Assembly (NCBI GenBank): GCA_040904025.1
Contig: JBBDUG010000033.1
Location: forward strand, 1 to 64,000
Length of the DNA stretch: 64,000 nt
Origin: JBBDUG01 sp040904025
GTDB taxonomy: Bacteria; Patescibacteriota; Minisyncoccia; Phycocordibacterales; SW-6-46-9
Direction: 5' to 3'
Positions 17,878 through 25,569 of this stretch are shown here, in pieces (within the stretch, counting starts at the first letter, position 1; each line of letters starts with the position of its first letter). The notes under the pieces are model-generated. The model was not told where the DNA came from. It worked only from the letters and a program-made list of their open reading frames with translations, and made no database searches. A program made the translations under genes and the position numbers.

Positions 17878-18342
17878 ATGGCTCGAAAAACATCATTCTT
17901 TGAAAAACTCACAGGTGCGGTAAATGTCGATGAAGAGGAAGAGGAATTTGACCCGTACGACGACGAGGATGAACATCATGAAGAAGAGGACGTCTCCACT
18001 GATATCGAAGAGGAAGCACAGCTGGCAATCGACCTCTACCAAACCTCAACTGAGATAGTAATTCAAACTATGGTCGCCGGAGTGCGTCCAGATGATTTAG
18101 ATATCTCGATCAGTCGAGAGGTGGTAACCATCTCAGGACGTCGCGAAGGGCCACGTGGCATTTCAGATGGAGACTATCTCCAACGTGAACTCTACTGGGG
18201 ACAGTTCAAAAGAACCGTTATGCTCCCTGATGAAATTGAGGTAGATGAAGCAGAGGCAACAGAAAACCATGGGCTCCTTATAATCCGTCTTCCAAAACTC
18301 AACAAAGATCAGAAAACAAAGCTGAAGGTAAAGTCACAATAA
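17878..18342 (+). CDS. Hsp20/alpha-crystallin small heat-shock protein
   Basis: 154 residues. The N-terminal arm is unusually acidic (about residues 18-45 are mostly D/E). It is followed by an alpha-crystallin domain with 'PDDLDISISREVVTISGRRE', 'RELYWGQFKRTVMLPDEI' and the closing 'HGLLIIRLPKL'. These ATP-independent chaperones hold unfolding proteins. The gene begins 19 nt after the PrsW-like gene and is followed by an intergenic region with a candidate RNA gene. Confidence 0.92.
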   Translation: MARKTSFFEKLTGAVNVDEEEEEFDPYDDEDEHHEEEDVSTDIEEEAQLAIDLYQTSTEIVIQTMVAGVRPDDLDISISREVVTISGRREGPRGISDGDYLQRELYWGQFKRTVMLPDEIEVDEAEATENHGLLIIRLPKLNKDQKTKLKVKSQ

Positions 18343-18346
18343 TCTC

Positions 18347-18374
18347 TTGACTATATGACATATATTCGTAGTAT
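18347..18374 (+). promoter_or_regulatory. Promoter of candidate structured RNA
   Basis: TTGACT (18347-18352), 16 nt, TAGTAT (18369-18374); an overlapping TATAGA lies at 18372-18377. It is downstream of the Hsp20 stop codon, and no plus-strand coding gene follows. Confidence 0.55.
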
Positions 18375-18380
18375 AGATGA

Positions 18381-18591
18381 TGAACTTGAACACTGAGTTC
18401 GAGGTGGTATCTCTAGGGAGTTCATATCTTTAAACCTCTGGAGATGAAACAGAGTCTGTGGTAAGACCTCAGGATCACTTTCTCTGGCCCTCTCGAATGC
18501 CCGGTGATGTCTTTCTCGTATGGGGGAAGATGTCACGGGTACTAGGGTTCGACCGCTGTAGGGCATCACGGCGGTCGAGCTCTTTTTTTTT
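18381..18591 (+). ncRNA. Candidate structured noncoding RNA, about 210 nt
   Basis: The interval lies between a promoter and a strong terminator with no convincing reading frame. It folds locally. One long hairpin spans about 18505-18540: GTGA, an internal loop, then TCTTTCTC paired with GGGGAAGA, then TCAC. Two pairs in that stem are G-U, which would be A-C mismatches on the other strand, so the plus-strand transcript is favoured. A second hairpin is CTCTG/CAGAG near 18436-18454. I found no RNase P, tmRNA or SRP signature; a 6S-like regulator is possible but unproven. It fills the 304-nt gap between genes. Confidence 0.5.
18549..18591 (+). terminator. Intrinsic terminator of the candidate RNA
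   Basis: Stem TCGACCGC/GCGGTCGA with a 14-nt loop, followed by GCTC and about nine T. Confidence 0.8.
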
Positions 18592-18605
18592 ATTTTATAC
18601 AAATA

Positions 18606-18633
18606 AAAAACACCCGGTCTCCCGGGTGTTTTT
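18606..18633 (-). terminator. Bidirectional intrinsic terminator
   Basis: AAAAACACCCGG/CCGGGTGTTTTT with a TCTC loop. It works as a T-tailed terminator in both directions: mainly for the minus-strand regulator ending at 18647, and as a second stop for plus-strand transcripts. Confidence 0.85.
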
Positions 18634-18646
18634 AGTTTCAATAATA

Positions 18647-19684
18647 TTACCCTTTCACGAGATATTTTCCATCATCTCGTTTCTCAAAGAGGTCGGCGTC
18701 TTGGAGATTAACCACCACTGTATTTGGCTTCACGTATCGTTCCTTAAGAACACGATCAACAATTTCATCGCGTGTCATTGGACCTTCCTGCTTAAGAATT
18801 TGTCGAATCACATCCTTTACAACTCCCTCCATATACCCCCATGTCTTGAGAGCATAGAGTCCACGTCCAACGAGTACGAAGCGGTTATCTTTAATGAGTT
18901 CGTTGTGTGTAGTTGCAACATGTGCACTCTTATCAAAGAGTTCTTCTATTTTCTTTGTAACTTCAGTGAAGTGCATAGGAGATCCGTGTTGACGGATAAC
19001 AAGGTAGGCATAGTCACGCACACCCTTTACCCGAACATTCGGGCTGTCAGCAAGTCCCCATTCACCTAGAGGGTTTCGATCTACAACCTTCGATAGACGG
19101 AGCCATCGCTTTACAATTTCATCATCATTTAGATGACGATCAGGAGCTGATTCTCCATTCACTCGATCGCGGAACCAGTCGATAATCTCTTTTTCTGATA
19201 CAAGATCTTCAGGTCCAAGCAGGTCATGAATAGTATGAAGGGCTTCTTTAACAGCTTCGTGCACAACCTTATCTACAAACCAACGGTGTGTGAAGTGTCG
19301 GTCTTCTTTTTCATATTCAAATTGCTCTCCAAGTCGGAGAAGAAGATAGACATGATTCTGTACATCGCGCTTCTGTGATATACGTCCAAGAAGTTCTGAT
19401 TCAGGAACGACAATACCAAGCTCGTGTACAAATTCACGGAGTTCTGTAAGGGAATCATTATGCTCCTTGAGAGTCTCTGACTCTGCAAGTTTATTAAGTG
19501 AATGATTCTCAATCTGACGTACACGCTCACGTGTAATGTCATATATATTTCCAATCGCTTCAAGTGTCATGATCTCATCGGCTTCAAGTCCAAAGCGCTT
19601 AACGATAATATCTTGAGCACGCTCAGGGAGTTCTGAGATCAGACGCTTGGTGATTTGTTTTGGATTAAACTTCAAAGCAGTCAT
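18647..19684 (-). CDS. Sigma region 4-like/HARE-HTH transcription regulator
   Basis: 345 residues. The N-terminal part (about 12-65) resembles sigma-70 region 4, with 'ERAQDIIVKRFGL' and 'YDITRERVRQIENHSLNKL', the recognition helix that reads -35 boxes. There is no region 2, so it is not a complete sigma factor. The C-terminal third has a winged-helix HARE-HTH-like domain ('GSPMHFTEVTKKIEELF', 'RFVLVGRGLYALKTWGY'), as in the RNA polymerase delta subunit, and a further short helix-turn-helix. It probably binds promoters or polymerase. Its own terminator follows. Confidence 0.72.
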   Translation of the reverse strand: MTALKFNPKQITKRLISELPERAQDIIVKRFGLEADEIMTLEAIGNIYDITRERVRQIENHSLNKLAESETLKEHNDSLTELREFVHELGIVVPESELLGRISQKRDVQNHVYLLLRLGEQFEYEKEDRHFTHRWFVDKVVHEAVKEALHTIHDLLGPEDLVSEKEIIDWFRDRVNGESAPDRHLNDDEIVKRWLRLSKVVDRNPLGEWGLADSPNVRVKGVRDYAYLVIRQHGSPMHFTEVTKKIEELFDKSAHVATTHNELIKDNRFVLVGRGLYALKTWGYMEGVVKDVIRQILKQEGPMTRDEIVDRVLKERYVKPNTVVVNLQDADLFEKRDDGKYLVKG

Positions 19685-19844
19685 GTGTATGCTGTTTAAT
19701 AGAAGCCCTTCTGTCTAGAAAAGCAAATTAATAATATATCAGAATTAGATGATTGTCAATCTTTTATGCTGCAGAAAGTGTCCCGCACCTTTTCTTCTGT
19801 GGAAGGCATAGTACCCGAACATACACCTACCGTCAAATACCTGT

Positions 19845-22706
19845 TTACTTTGTTACAAAGTTCACAAGACGATCAGGAACAACGATCACTTTTTCAACTT
19901 CTCTCCCCTCTAGACGCTGCTGAACTTCCTCTTCGGTGTGTGCTTTTTCTTTTAATTCATCCCTTGTGAGTCCAGAAGAAATAGAGAAGGAATGTCGAAC
20001 CTTACCGTCTATTTGAACAACTATTGTAACTTCCTTTTCTTCTAAAAGATGTTGGTCATATTCTGGCCATGCTTCAAGATGAATTGATCCGTCTCCATCA
20101 TATGTATGCCACAGCTCTTCTGTGAGATGAGAAGCGAAGGGTGCCAATACACGCAAGAAGGTTTTTATCTGATCTCTACCTATTTTCTTTTCTTCTTCCA
20201 CAGCCTTCACAAAGATCATCATTTGAGACACAGCGGTATTAAACTTGAAGGCGATAATATCATTCCCAACTTTCTTTATCGTTGTGTGTAATTCGATATC
20301 AAGAGCTTGATTATCTTCATCCTGAATATAATCAGATAGACCCCAAACCCGCTCAAGGAAACGTCGCGCCCCCACCATATTATCTGTACTCCAGGCGATA
20401 GTGTTTTCAAATGGTCCCATAAACATCTCATATACACGAAGAGTGTCAGCGCCCACTTGTTCCACAATATCGTCTGGATTAACAACGTTGCCAAAACGCT
20501 TACTCATTTTTCGTCCATCTGCTGCCTGTATCAACCCCACTGAATGAAGTTCTGTAAATGGCTCGTTTGTACTCACAACACCAATGTCGTACAAAAACTT
20601 GTGCCAAAATCGTGCATAGATCAAGTGACGCGTAGCGTGCTCTGCTCCACCGACATATACATCCACAGGAGACCAATACTGCTCTTTTGAGGGATCGACA
20701 AACTCTGATTCATTACGCGGATCCATATATCGCAGATAATACCAACACGATCCTGCCCACTGAGGCATAGTATTTGTCTCTCGCTTCCCTTCTCCTCCAC
20801 ATTCCGGACACGTTGTATTCACCCACTCTTTTATATCTGCAAGTGGTGATTCTCCGGTACCTGTCGGTTCGTACGCTTCTACCTCGGGTAAGGTGACAGG
20901 AAGTTCATTCTCCGGTACTGGAACGACCCCACACTCTTCACAATGTATGAGAGGAATAGGTTCTCCCCAGTATCGCTGCCGAGAAAAAACCCAATCCTGA
21001 AGACGATAATTTACATTCTTCTTTCCATATTTTTCTGTAATCTTTTCTGCCGCTTCATCACTTTTAAGATTAGAGAAGTCCTCAGAGTCTACAAGTCTCC
21101 CCTTTTCGGTAACGATCTCCTTACCTAGATACATCCTTAGAATATGCTGCTCATCGATAAATTCATCGTCTTCTGCGGTAAGTCTTAAAGCATCCTCAGG
21201 AGAATGCCATTCGTATTCAAAGGAAACTTCGTATTCTTCCGGGCTGGGCTCACATTCTTCACAATCCTCAAACCACAATTCAAATGCCTTTTTATGTCGT
21301 ATAAAATCATCCCGAGATGAGTCTTTTGGATTCAATGAACCACTGTGATATGAATATGTATTAGCTACTTCCGCACCAGCAGAAGCAAATCTATATCCCA
21401 CCTCTTCTTCTATTTCTCGAATCAGTCCTTCTTCCCATGTCTCACCCTCATCAAGAGTACCTCCGGGAAGCCGATAGGTCGATGTCCTACTTAAATGTGC
21501 AATCTGTAGAAGAATCTTGTTATCTTTCTTTCTGCGAATAATACCATATGAACCACGTACAGGAATCAGATCATCTTTATTTCCCGAAAACCACGGCATT
21601 TCATATTCCTTAGCAATAACCTGACGTATAGGAAGATTAAATTTCTGCGCAAATTCATGGTCGCGCTCATCATGAGCAGGTACTGCCATAATTGCACCCG
21701 TACCATATCCCCCCAACACATAATCAGCGACCCACACAGGGATCTCTTCGCCCGTAGCGGGATGAATTGCTTTGATACCAGTATCTACCCCAGTTTTCTC
21801 TTTTTCTTCGTTTGCGCGCTCTATTTCACTCTTTGAGAGAGATTTATCAACATACTCCTCTATAGCAGAATCAGCCTTCCACCCTTTATCAATCCATTCC
21901 CGTGCTTTTTCAGGAGAGACAACAAGAAAAGTTACGCCGAAGAATGTATCAGGTCGGGTGGTAAATACCTCCACGTTATGCTGGCCATCGATCCCCTTGA
22001 GTTCAAATACAAAAGAGGTTCCCTCTTTCTTCCCTATCCAATTCCGTTGCATTTCCTTTATATTATCCGGCCATTTAGGAAGCTCTTTCAGGTCCTCAAG
22101 AAGTCTGTCCGCATAGTCAGTGATACGCAACATCCACTGACGTATAGGGCGTTTTTCGATCTCGCTTCCACATCTCTCACACACACCCCCTTCAAGATCC
22201 TCATTAGCGAGCCCTGTCCTACAGGAGGGACACCAATTAATCGGTGCATGAGATTCATATGCAAGCCCTTTTTTAAATAACTGAAGAAAAATCCACTGCG
22301 TCCATTTATAATATTCGGGGTCTGTTGTATTAATTTCTCGGTCCCAATCATAATCAAATCCAATGTTCTCAAGCTGTTCTTTGTATCGTGCAATATTTTT
22401 TTCTACCGCCTTTCGCGGATGAACTTGATTTTTAATAGCATAATTTTCTGCCGGCAAGCCAAATGCATCCCACCCCATAGGGTGAAGCACCTGGTGTCCT
22501 TTCATACGCATGTGACGCGAATACACATCAGTCGCTATGTACCCTTTCGGATGTCCGACATGAAGCCCCTTTCCAGATGGATATGGAAACATATCGAGAA
22601 TATAACTTTTGGGTTTATCTGAATCTTCTTCTGATTTATAGATATCTTCTTTTGCCCAAAATTCTCGCCACTTCTTCTCTATTTTTTTGTGATCATACTC
22701 TGCCAT
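19845..22706 (-). CDS. leuS: Leucine--tRNA ligase with inserted Nudix domain
   Basis: 953 residues against about 800-870 for the family. HIGH-type motif 'PYPSGKGLHVGHPKG', zinc-type knuckle 'CPSCRTGL...CERCG', editing domain 'TTRPDTFFGVTFLVV' and 'GAIMAVPAHDERDHEFA', KMSKS loop 'DGRKMSKRFGN' (about 732). A complete Nudix domain lies inside the CP1 editing insertion, about residues 372-528. Its Nudix box is 'GGTLDEGETWEEGLIREI' continuing EEEVGY (about 413-436). The frame is continuous on both sides. Charging of tRNA-Leu should be intact; the Nudix part may hydrolyse a nucleotide such as an adenylate or Ap4A. The start ATG has a GGAGAG Shine-Dalgarno. Confidence 0.95.
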   Translation of the reverse strand: MAEYDHKKIEKKWREFWAKEDIYKSEEDSDKPKSYILDMFPYPSGKGLHVGHPKGYIATDVYSRHMRMKGHQVLHPMGWDAFGLPAENYAIKNQVHPRKAVEKNIARYKEQLENIGFDYDWDREINTTDPEYYKWTQWIFLQLFKKGLAYESHAPINWCPSCRTGLANEDLEGGVCERCGSEIEKRPIRQWMLRITDYADRLLEDLKELPKWPDNIKEMQRNWIGKKEGTSFVFELKGIDGQHNVEVFTTRPDTFFGVTFLVVSPEKAREWIDKGWKADSAIEEYVDKSLSKSEIERANEEKEKTGVDTGIKAIHPATGEEIPVWVADYVLGGYGTGAIMAVPAHDERDHEFAQKFNLPIRQVIAKEYEMPWFSGNKDDLIPVRGSYGIIRRKKDNKILLQIAHLSRTSTYRLPGGTLDEGETWEEGLIREIEEEVGYRFASAGAEVANTYSYHSGSLNPKDSSRDDFIRHKKAFELWFEDCEECEPSPEEYEVSFEYEWHSPEDALRLTAEDDEFIDEQHILRMYLGKEIVTEKGRLVDSEDFSNLKSDEAAEKITEKYGKKNVNYRLQDWVFSRQRYWGEPIPLIHCEECGVVPVPENELPVTLPEVEAYEPTGTGESPLADIKEWVNTTCPECGGEGKRETNTMPQWAGSCWYYLRYMDPRNESEFVDPSKEQYWSPVDVYVGGAEHATRHLIYARFWHKFLYDIGVVSTNEPFTELHSVGLIQAADGRKMSKRFGNVVNPDDIVEQVGADTLRVYEMFMGPFENTIAWSTDNMVGARRFLERVWGLSDYIQDEDNQALDIELHTTIKKVGNDIIAFKFNTAVSQMMIFVKAVEEEKKIGRDQIKTFLRVLAPFASHLTEELWHTYDGDGSIHLEAWPEYDQHLLEEKEVTIVVQIDGKVRHSFSISSGLTRDELKEKAHTEEEVQQRLEGREVEKVIVVPDRLVNFVTK

Positions 22707-22764
22707 GTCTCTCCATCCTATGGGATTTTTGAATAAGGTTCAATACGAAAAAGAATATGATAGG

Positions 22765-23023
22765 ATACAAACAGCCCGTCGATGCGTTCCATTAGCTTCA
22801 AAAAGGTCATGGGGTAGCACTTCACATATTCGCCACCATTTCTCTCGTTATCTCCATCCGCTATACCATTCTGTTCCAAAGGGTATCTAGTGGGAGATAC
22901 ACAAGCTCTGTTGCAACACATGCACAGGCTCTCTCACTCTTCTGGTGGATATTAACTACAGCCCTCTTCTTGGGTGTTTTTGCGCACCACCTCACCACAT
23001 AACGGCTTCGGCCGTTTTTTTTT
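22765..23023 (+). ncRNA. Possible noncoding transcript upstream of leuS
   Basis: The 315-nt gap between leuS and the next gene holds a weak promoter (TTCAAT, 16 nt, TAGGAT, ending near 22760). It also has a perfect hairpin GTATCT/AGATAC (22883-22900), a bulged hairpin near 22905-22932, and a strong plus-strand terminator. No coding frame is convincing on either strand. The strand is uncertain: one GGTGGC/GCTACC pairing suits a minus-strand RNA better, where the region would be the leuS leader. Confidence 0.3.
23001..23023 (+). terminator. Intrinsic terminator, plus strand
   Basis: AACGGC-TTCG-GCCGTT followed by a T run. The T run is only on the plus strand, so it ends a transcript coming from the leuS upstream region. 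Confidence 0.8.
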
Positions 23024-23549
23024 AATCGGAGAATTTTCGTATTCCAACAAATATCAATATAGCAAGTGCAATTGCAAGAATGAGGAGACGAATAATATCA
23101 TCCGCTGAACCCCAATAGCGCATTGAAGCAATCACAAGTGAAAGTGCTCCACCGTATGAGAGTCCGAGAGAAACGACAGCGGGGATGGAGAGGAGTATCC
23201 CAAGAAGAAGTGACGCAACACCAAGCAGAAGAAGAGCTATGAAGGCATTACGACTGTGGACATCCCGTGCATCCTCATATGCCTCGCGACAATAAAAACT
23301 GGTATCGCAGTATCCGGACCTCTCTCCTTCAAGTACAACAGGGCGTGGATACTCTCCTGAGGCAGTCCACTTTCCACCCTCGTCAGTACACATTTCCTCA
23401 GTTGAAATATCTTTTGTTGGCATTTCATTACAAAAATCTCCCCATTCTGGTGAAGGATAGAATACAGAGAGTCCATAATTAAAGAAGAGATTGAGTACAA
23501 TTATAATACCTCCTGCAAGTGCCCATTTTAATAGTTTTTTCTCATTCAT
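23022..23549 (-). CDS. Membrane protein of unknown function
   Basis: 175 residues. One N-terminal helix (about 8-28) is followed by an extracytoplasmic loop of about 70 residues with four Cys (in 'DFCNE', 'EMCTD', 'GYCDT' and 'FYCRE'), then three more helices. The paired Cys suggest disulfides in the loop. It begins 2 nt after ychF's stop on the same strand. No family recognised. Confidence 0.7.
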   Translation of the reverse strand: MNEKKLLKWALAGGIIIVLNLFFNYGLSVFYPSPEWGDFCNEMPTKDISTEEMCTDEGGKWTASGEYPRPVVLEGERSGYCDTSFYCREAYEDARDVHSRNAFIALLLLGVASLLLGILLSIPAVVSLGLSYGGALSLVIASMRYWGSADDIIRLLILAIALAILIFVGIRKFSD

Positions 23550-23551
23550 AT

Positions 23552-24652
23552 TTATATCTTAAATTCTATCACGTCTCCATCGATAACAATATACTCTTTT
23601 CCCTCTGTTCGTATCCACCCTTTATCACGCGCCGTGGCGCGTGACCCTGCTTCAAGTAATTTTTCCCACGAGATAACATCGGCACGTATAAATTTATCTT
23701 GAAAATCAGAATGAATTGCAACTCCCGCCTCAGGAGCGCTAGAATCCCGTTCTATTGTCCATGCACGACTTTCTTTCTCTCCAGTCGTGAAGAATGTTAT
23801 AAGTCCTAAGAGATCGTAGGCTGCAACAATTAGATGATTGATACCACCATCCCCCTCAAGCCCAGCATCTTCTCGAAAGGTTTGTTTTTCCTCATGAGAC
23901 ATCTCGCGTATCTCCCCTTCAAAGCCGGCATCAACTACAACAAAGGAACCTTCTGTCTCATCAAAATATGACATGAGTTTCTCCCACCGCTCGTCTTTTA
24001 TTTCATCTAAGTTCCGTGCCCCCACTTTCTTGTTCAATACATATAACACCCGCTTTGCGGTGAGAAGATGGAGGTTTCCAACAATCTCTTCTTCATCTTC
24101 CGTGAGATTCATATTCGATACAAGTTTTTCATCTTCAAGCCATTCTTCTACTGATTGCAATACATCATCTTCTCGAACCGCACCCTTATCACCACGCTTA
24201 AGATCTTTCTCAAGTCCCACGCGATATTTCTTTACCGTCGCAAGATCAGCAAATATGAGTTCAAGGTTAATTATCTCAATATCATGTAATGGATCGATAC
24301 GACCATCTACATGTGCAATATCATCATCTTCAAAAATACGTGTAACATGCGCAATGGCATCAACTTCGCGAATATTTGAAAGAAATTTATTTCCCAACCC
24401 CTCTCCTTCAGCCGCCCCTTTTACAAGTCCGGCAATATCAACAAACTCAACAACAGCAGGAATGGTTTCTGCTGAACTTGAGAGCTGCGAGAGTTTTCCG
24501 AGTCGATCATCGGGAACGGGAACAATCCCCACTGACGGATCGATCGTACAGAAGGGATAGTTTTCCGCGGATACTGATTTGTTGGTAAGGGCGTTAAAGA
24601 GTGTAGATTTACCAACATTTGGTAATCCTACAATGCCGACTGATATATTCAT
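23552..24652 (-). CDS. ychF: Ribosome-binding ATPase YchF
   Basis: 366 residues, normal length. The P-loop is 'GLPNVGKSTLFNAL' (about 8-21), switch regions include 'DIAGLVKGAAEGEGLGNKF', and the C-terminal TGS-type domain contains 'TFFTTGEKESRAWTIE' and 'FIRADVISWEKLLE'. Obg-family YchF prefers ATP over GTP and associates with ribosomes during stress. It lies directly downstream of a small basic protein gene and upstream of a Cys-containing membrane protein gene. Confidence 0.97.
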   Translation of the reverse strand: MNISVGIVGLPNVGKSTLFNALTNKSVSAENYPFCTIDPSVGIVPVPDDRLGKLSQLSSSAETIPAVVEFVDIAGLVKGAAEGEGLGNKFLSNIREVDAIAHVTRIFEDDDIAHVDGRIDPLHDIEIINLELIFADLATVKKYRVGLEKDLKRGDKGAVREDDVLQSVEEWLEDEKLVSNMNLTEDEEEIVGNLHLLTAKRVLYVLNKKVGARNLDEIKDERWEKLMSYFDETEGSFVVVDAGFEGEIREMSHEEKQTFREDAGLEGDGGINHLIVAAYDLLGLITFFTTGEKESRAWTIERDSSAPEAGVAIHSDFQDKFIRADVISWEKLLEAGSRATARDKGWIRTEGKEYIVIDGDVIEFKI

Positions 24653-24657
24653 ATAAT

Positions 24658-24903
24658 CTATTCTTGAGCAAGCTTCTGTAACTCTGCCTGATATTTCCGC
24701 ATTACCTCCATCGTAGCTGCCATTTCACCTTTGCCGTCTTTTTGTTTCGCCTTTATCTCCTTTTGGATTTTTTCAAAAAGCTCAGGGTTCTTCTCCATCA
24801 TCCCAAGAATCATATCCTTTTGGGATTGAGGTACTCCCTTTTTGTCCATCATTTTCTTCAGAGCAAATCCCTGTGCTTTTCGTTTGAATTTCTTGAATAC
24901 CAT
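24658..24903 (-). CDS. Small basic helical protein, unknown
   Basis: About 81 residues, highly charged and predicted helical, with an Lys-rich N-terminus ('KKFKRKAQGFALKKMM') and a repeated 'MMEKNPELFEKIQKEIKAK' pattern. The frame opens two codons earlier with GTG, but ATG 24903 is the likelier start. It sits 5 nt before ychF and is probably co-expressed. No function can be given. Confidence 0.6.
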   Translation of the reverse strand: MVFKKFKRKAQGFALKKMMDKKGVPQSQKDMILGMMEKNPELFEKIQKEIKAKQKDGKGEMAATMEVMRKYQAELQKLAQE

Positions 24904-24930
24904 ACGCACAACACTCTACCACATCTAGAC

Positions 24931-24957
24931 AAAGAAAAAACACCCTCGAGGGGTGCT
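24931..24957 (-). terminator. Intrinsic terminator, minus strand
   Basis: Read on the minus strand, a GCACCC/GGGTGT hairpin is followed by TTTTTTCTTT. It ends the transcript of the 182-residue gene upstream and isolates it from the ychF unit. Confidence 0.75.
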
Positions 24958-25505
24958 TATAAAGAATAGTAGACAAATTTCTCTGACTTGGTGTCATACT
25001 GGAACTCAGATGTAACCTTTTTCCTTTTTCCATTTCTCAGGATCTCCTGTGTCCTGATTTGGATACATCCCCTTGCAAGAGCTAGAAATCGAATCTGCCA
25101 ACCACGCTCGCCACAATCTTCGAATCCAAATCCAAACACAAGCTCAACGTGCTCGGGATGTTCATAGAATAGGTTTCGAACTCGTCGTTCGAGTGCTTGC
25201 TTCTTTCCTTCCACAAGCTTTTTAACCCTCTCGTTAGAGAAAGTTCCTCGTGAGAGGATGAGTATTTTCTCCTGGCTTATCTTCTCTAATGATGAAGATC
25301 CATCACAGATACGAGAGCCCGAAGCTATCCACACCCTTGAGATTGTAGCCTGAAAGTGGCTAGGGGCATTAAAGCAGCGAGCAATTGTCTTCTGCTTTGA
25401 CCCCGGACTCTCTTGGTAGAGGGGGAAATGCCCCTTTTTGACTAAAATGTTATCTTCTGTGTTTGTGGGAGAAACAAACCAAGCTTGGTACAGCTGATTG
25501 TCCAT
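24957..25505 (-). CDS. Hypothetical protein, isolated gene
   Basis: 182 residues, soluble, no signal peptide. A central stretch has 'ILILSRGTFSNERVKKLVEG' and the second half is beta-rich with 'HVELVFGFGFEDCGERGWQI'. I recognise no family. The ATG is preceded by a clear GGAGG at good spacing, unlike most genes here, and its own terminator follows. It therefore belongs with the other isolated genes that use leaders and Shine-Dalgarno sites. Confidence 0.65.
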   Translation of the reverse strand: MDNQLYQAWFVSPTNTEDNILVKKGHFPLYQESPGSKQKTIARCFNAPSHFQATISRVWIASGSRICDGSSSLEKISQEKILILSRGTFSNERVKKLVEGKKQALERRVRNLFYEHPEHVELVFGFGFEDCGERGWQIRFLALARGCIQIRTQEILRNGKRKKVTSEFQYDTKSEKFVYYSL

Positions 25506-25569
25506 ACGTCCTCCAATTGCTTTCTACTGTTGAATAACTAAGGCCACAAAAACCCTACCATGTACAGCA

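Noticed and set aside
18458..19069. 203-codon plus-strand open frame across the end of the candidate RNA and the regulator gene.
   Set aside because: It runs antisense through the sigma region 4/HARE gene and across two terminators; composition is that of a shadow frame.
22705..22921. Short open frames on both strands upstream of leuS (61 and 67 codons).
   Set aside because: Neither has a start signal, recognisable domain or biased composition; they overlap each other.
22707..23000. T-box riboswitch controlling leuS on the minus strand.
   Set aside because: No AGGGUGGnACCGCG antiterminator motif and no terminator/antiterminator pair before the leuS ATG; the terminator present is on the opposite strand.
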